Positions 20,481 through 21,448 of a DNA stretch of 21,448 nt are shown piece after piece. Under the pieces are notes generated by a model. It was not told the origin of the DNA and made no database searches. It saw only the letters and a list, made by a program, of their open reading frames with translations. This stretch comes from UBA11891 sp965658355 (GTDB taxonomy: Bacteria; Bacteroidota; Bacteroidia; Flavobacteriales; Flavobacteriaceae). Each line of letters starts with the position of its first letter. The stretch's first letter is position 1. Location: positions 1 to 21,448 of the forward strand of contig CBFHRX010000029.1 of NCBI GenBank assembly GCA_965658355.1, given 5' to 3'. The translations under genes and the position numbers were made by a program.

Positions 20481-21448
20481 AAAGTTATTTCCAGACTTAA
20501 AGAATTATCGCATTGCGCTTCAAGTATCGGTGGGAATTTCTCTTTTTTGCATGCTCTTGTTAGGGAGTGGGATTTATGCACTAACGACGCCACAAGACGC
20601 TTCTAAATTGTATTTACTCAGTTTTACTGTGTCATTCTTATTGGGTGTTTTTTGTTTTTTTTGGATTTATTATCGTGTTGAGAAATTTGTTGGCAACAGA
20701 GTCAAAGAGATATATGAGAAAGTTTCACCAGTGGCCTATCCACAATATGAAAAATCAATGGCTTCAGATATTGCTTCCATAACCTCAAGTTTGCAGAAGT
20801 TTACAACAGATCAAAAAACAGAAATTGAGCTTCTAAAAGAACGTGAAAACTATCGAAAGGAATTTATTGGAAATGTGTCGCATGAATTAAAAACCCCATT
20901 ATTTACTATTCAAGGTTACATATTGACGCTTATTGATGGGGCTGTTAAAGACAAAAAAGTACGTGCTAAATATTTGAATCGAGCAGCGAAAGGAGTGGAA
21001 AGATTGATCTATATCATTAAAGATTTAGATTTAATCACCCAGTTTGAAGCAGGGGTTCAAAACCTTGAATTAAAAAGGTTTGATGTTTTAGATTTGATTA
21101 AAAATGTTTTTGAGCTTTTAGAAATGCAAGCTCAAAAAGCTAAAATCCAGCTTAAATTTGATCAAGATTATACTGCGCCTATATGGGTTATGGCCGATGA
21201 AGAACGCATCATGCAAGTAGTCACCAATCTCGTTGTAAACTCTTTGAAATACGGTGTCAAAAATGGCACTACAGAAATAGGCTTTTCAGAAATTAATGAC
21301 GCCAAAATTTTGATATCTGTCCGTGATAATGGAGATGGTATTGAAGACGATCATCTGCCTCGATTGTTTGAGCGTTTTTACCGAATTGACAAATCGGGTA
21401 ACCGCAAACAAGGGGGGTCTGGACTGGGACTTTCTATTGTCAAGCACA
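20467..21448 (+). CDS. Sensor histidine kinase (3' end beyond window)
   Basis: This frame has no stop before the window edge and translates to about 327 residues. TM1 (about 15-38) and TM2 (about 46-66) are separated by only some eight residues. A linker of about 65 residues leads to the H-box FIGNVSHELKTPLFTIQGY with H139. Further on are an N-box (VVTNLVVNSLKYG, N258), the G1 motif VRDNGDGI, the F-box LFERFYRID and the G2 motif GGSGLGLSIVK, where the window ends. The start is TTG 20467: an in-frame stop lies at 20446, and the first ATG (20551) is inside TM1. AAGGAG at 20450-20455 may act as ribosome binding site. It is the cognate partner of the overlapping response regulator, PhoR-like. Confidence 0.93.
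   Translation, partial: MKTNKKLFPDLKNYRIALQVSVGISLFCMLLLGSGIYALTTPQDASKLYLLSFTVSFLLGVFCFFWIYYRVEKFVGNRVKEIYEKVSPVAYPQYEKSMASDIASITSSLQKFTTDQKTEIELLKERENYRKEFIGNVSHELKTPLFTIQGYILTLIDGAVKDKKVRAKYLNRAAKGVERLIYIIKDLDLITQFEAGVQNLELKRFDVLDLIKNVFELLEMQAQKAKIQLKFDQDYTAPIWVMADEERIMQVVTNLVVNSLKYGVKNGTTEIGFSEINDAKILISVRDNGDGIEDDHLPRLFERFYRIDKSGNRKQGGSGLGLSIVKH

Noticed and set aside
1..21448. tRNA, rRNA, riboswitch, CRISPR, insertion sequence, prophage or defence genes
   Set aside because: I looked on both strands and saw no cloverleaf-like gene, repeat array, transposase, integrase or nuclease-type defence protein; intergenic spaces are all under 300 bases and AT-rich.

Overview
The window is a stretch of chromosome from a member of the Bacteroidota, most probably a flavobacterium. 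The evidence is family content: a type IX secretion (T9SS) C-terminal sorting domain, DUF3098, DUF4271 and DUF4296 proteins, the bacteroidotal form of LeuRS, and a dihydroorotase whose first metal-site motif reads D-D-Q-V-H. At least eight genes have a Bacteroidota-type -7 box (TAnnTTTG) in front of them, and strong Shine-Dalgarno sequences are mostly absent. I see no rRNA, tRNA, CRISPR array, insertion sequence, prophage or other sign of recent transfer. The content is housekeeping and core lineage genes.

Layout. From 1 to 6917 everything lies on the minus strand and reads right to left: ftsX, a DUF3098 membrane protein, uppP, truB, nadA, nadB, nadC, pyrH and the first codons of frr. The junctions are tight or overlapping (uppP/truB 17 bp, nadB/nadC 17 bp), so the run looks like one or two operons. 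A separate promoter candidate lies before pyrH. The run combines division and cell wall (FtsX, UppP), tRNA modification (TruB), the complete aspartate-to-nicotinate-mononucleotide route (NadA, NadB, NadC), UMP kinase and ribosome recycling. From 7185 to 10992 the plus strand carries leuS (GTG start), a SemiSWEET transporter and a membrane zinc metallopeptidase. An Lrp/AsnC regulator (minus) and a DUF423 membrane protein (plus) follow, divergently arranged around a dyad that is a good candidate autoregulatory operator.

From 11938 to 16902, hemD and a DUF4271 membrane protein (minus) are divergent from a plus operon of a polyprenol-phosphate-type glycosyltransferase, pyrC and a DUF4296 lipoprotein. 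An NAD-dependent epimerase (minus) is then divergent from tyrS (plus). From 18264 to 19601 (minus) there is a two-gene unit: a very small T9SS sorting-domain protein and a LuxE-like acyl-protein synthetase. From 19794 to the end (plus) there is an OmpR-family response regulator with its overlapping sensor kinase, which starts at TTG and is cut by the window edge.

I did not find a convincing new multi-gene system. The observations most worth checking are small: the dyad over the lrp promoter, a pair of related palindromes flanking the ftsX start, promoters so close to start codons that leaderless transcripts are predicted, a secreted protein that is almost only a T9SS sorting domain, and the Gln in the dihydroorotase metal site. 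Several start codons differ from the longest open frame and are argued individually. No gene-free stretch exceeds 300 bases; the longest is 6918-7184 (267 bases).
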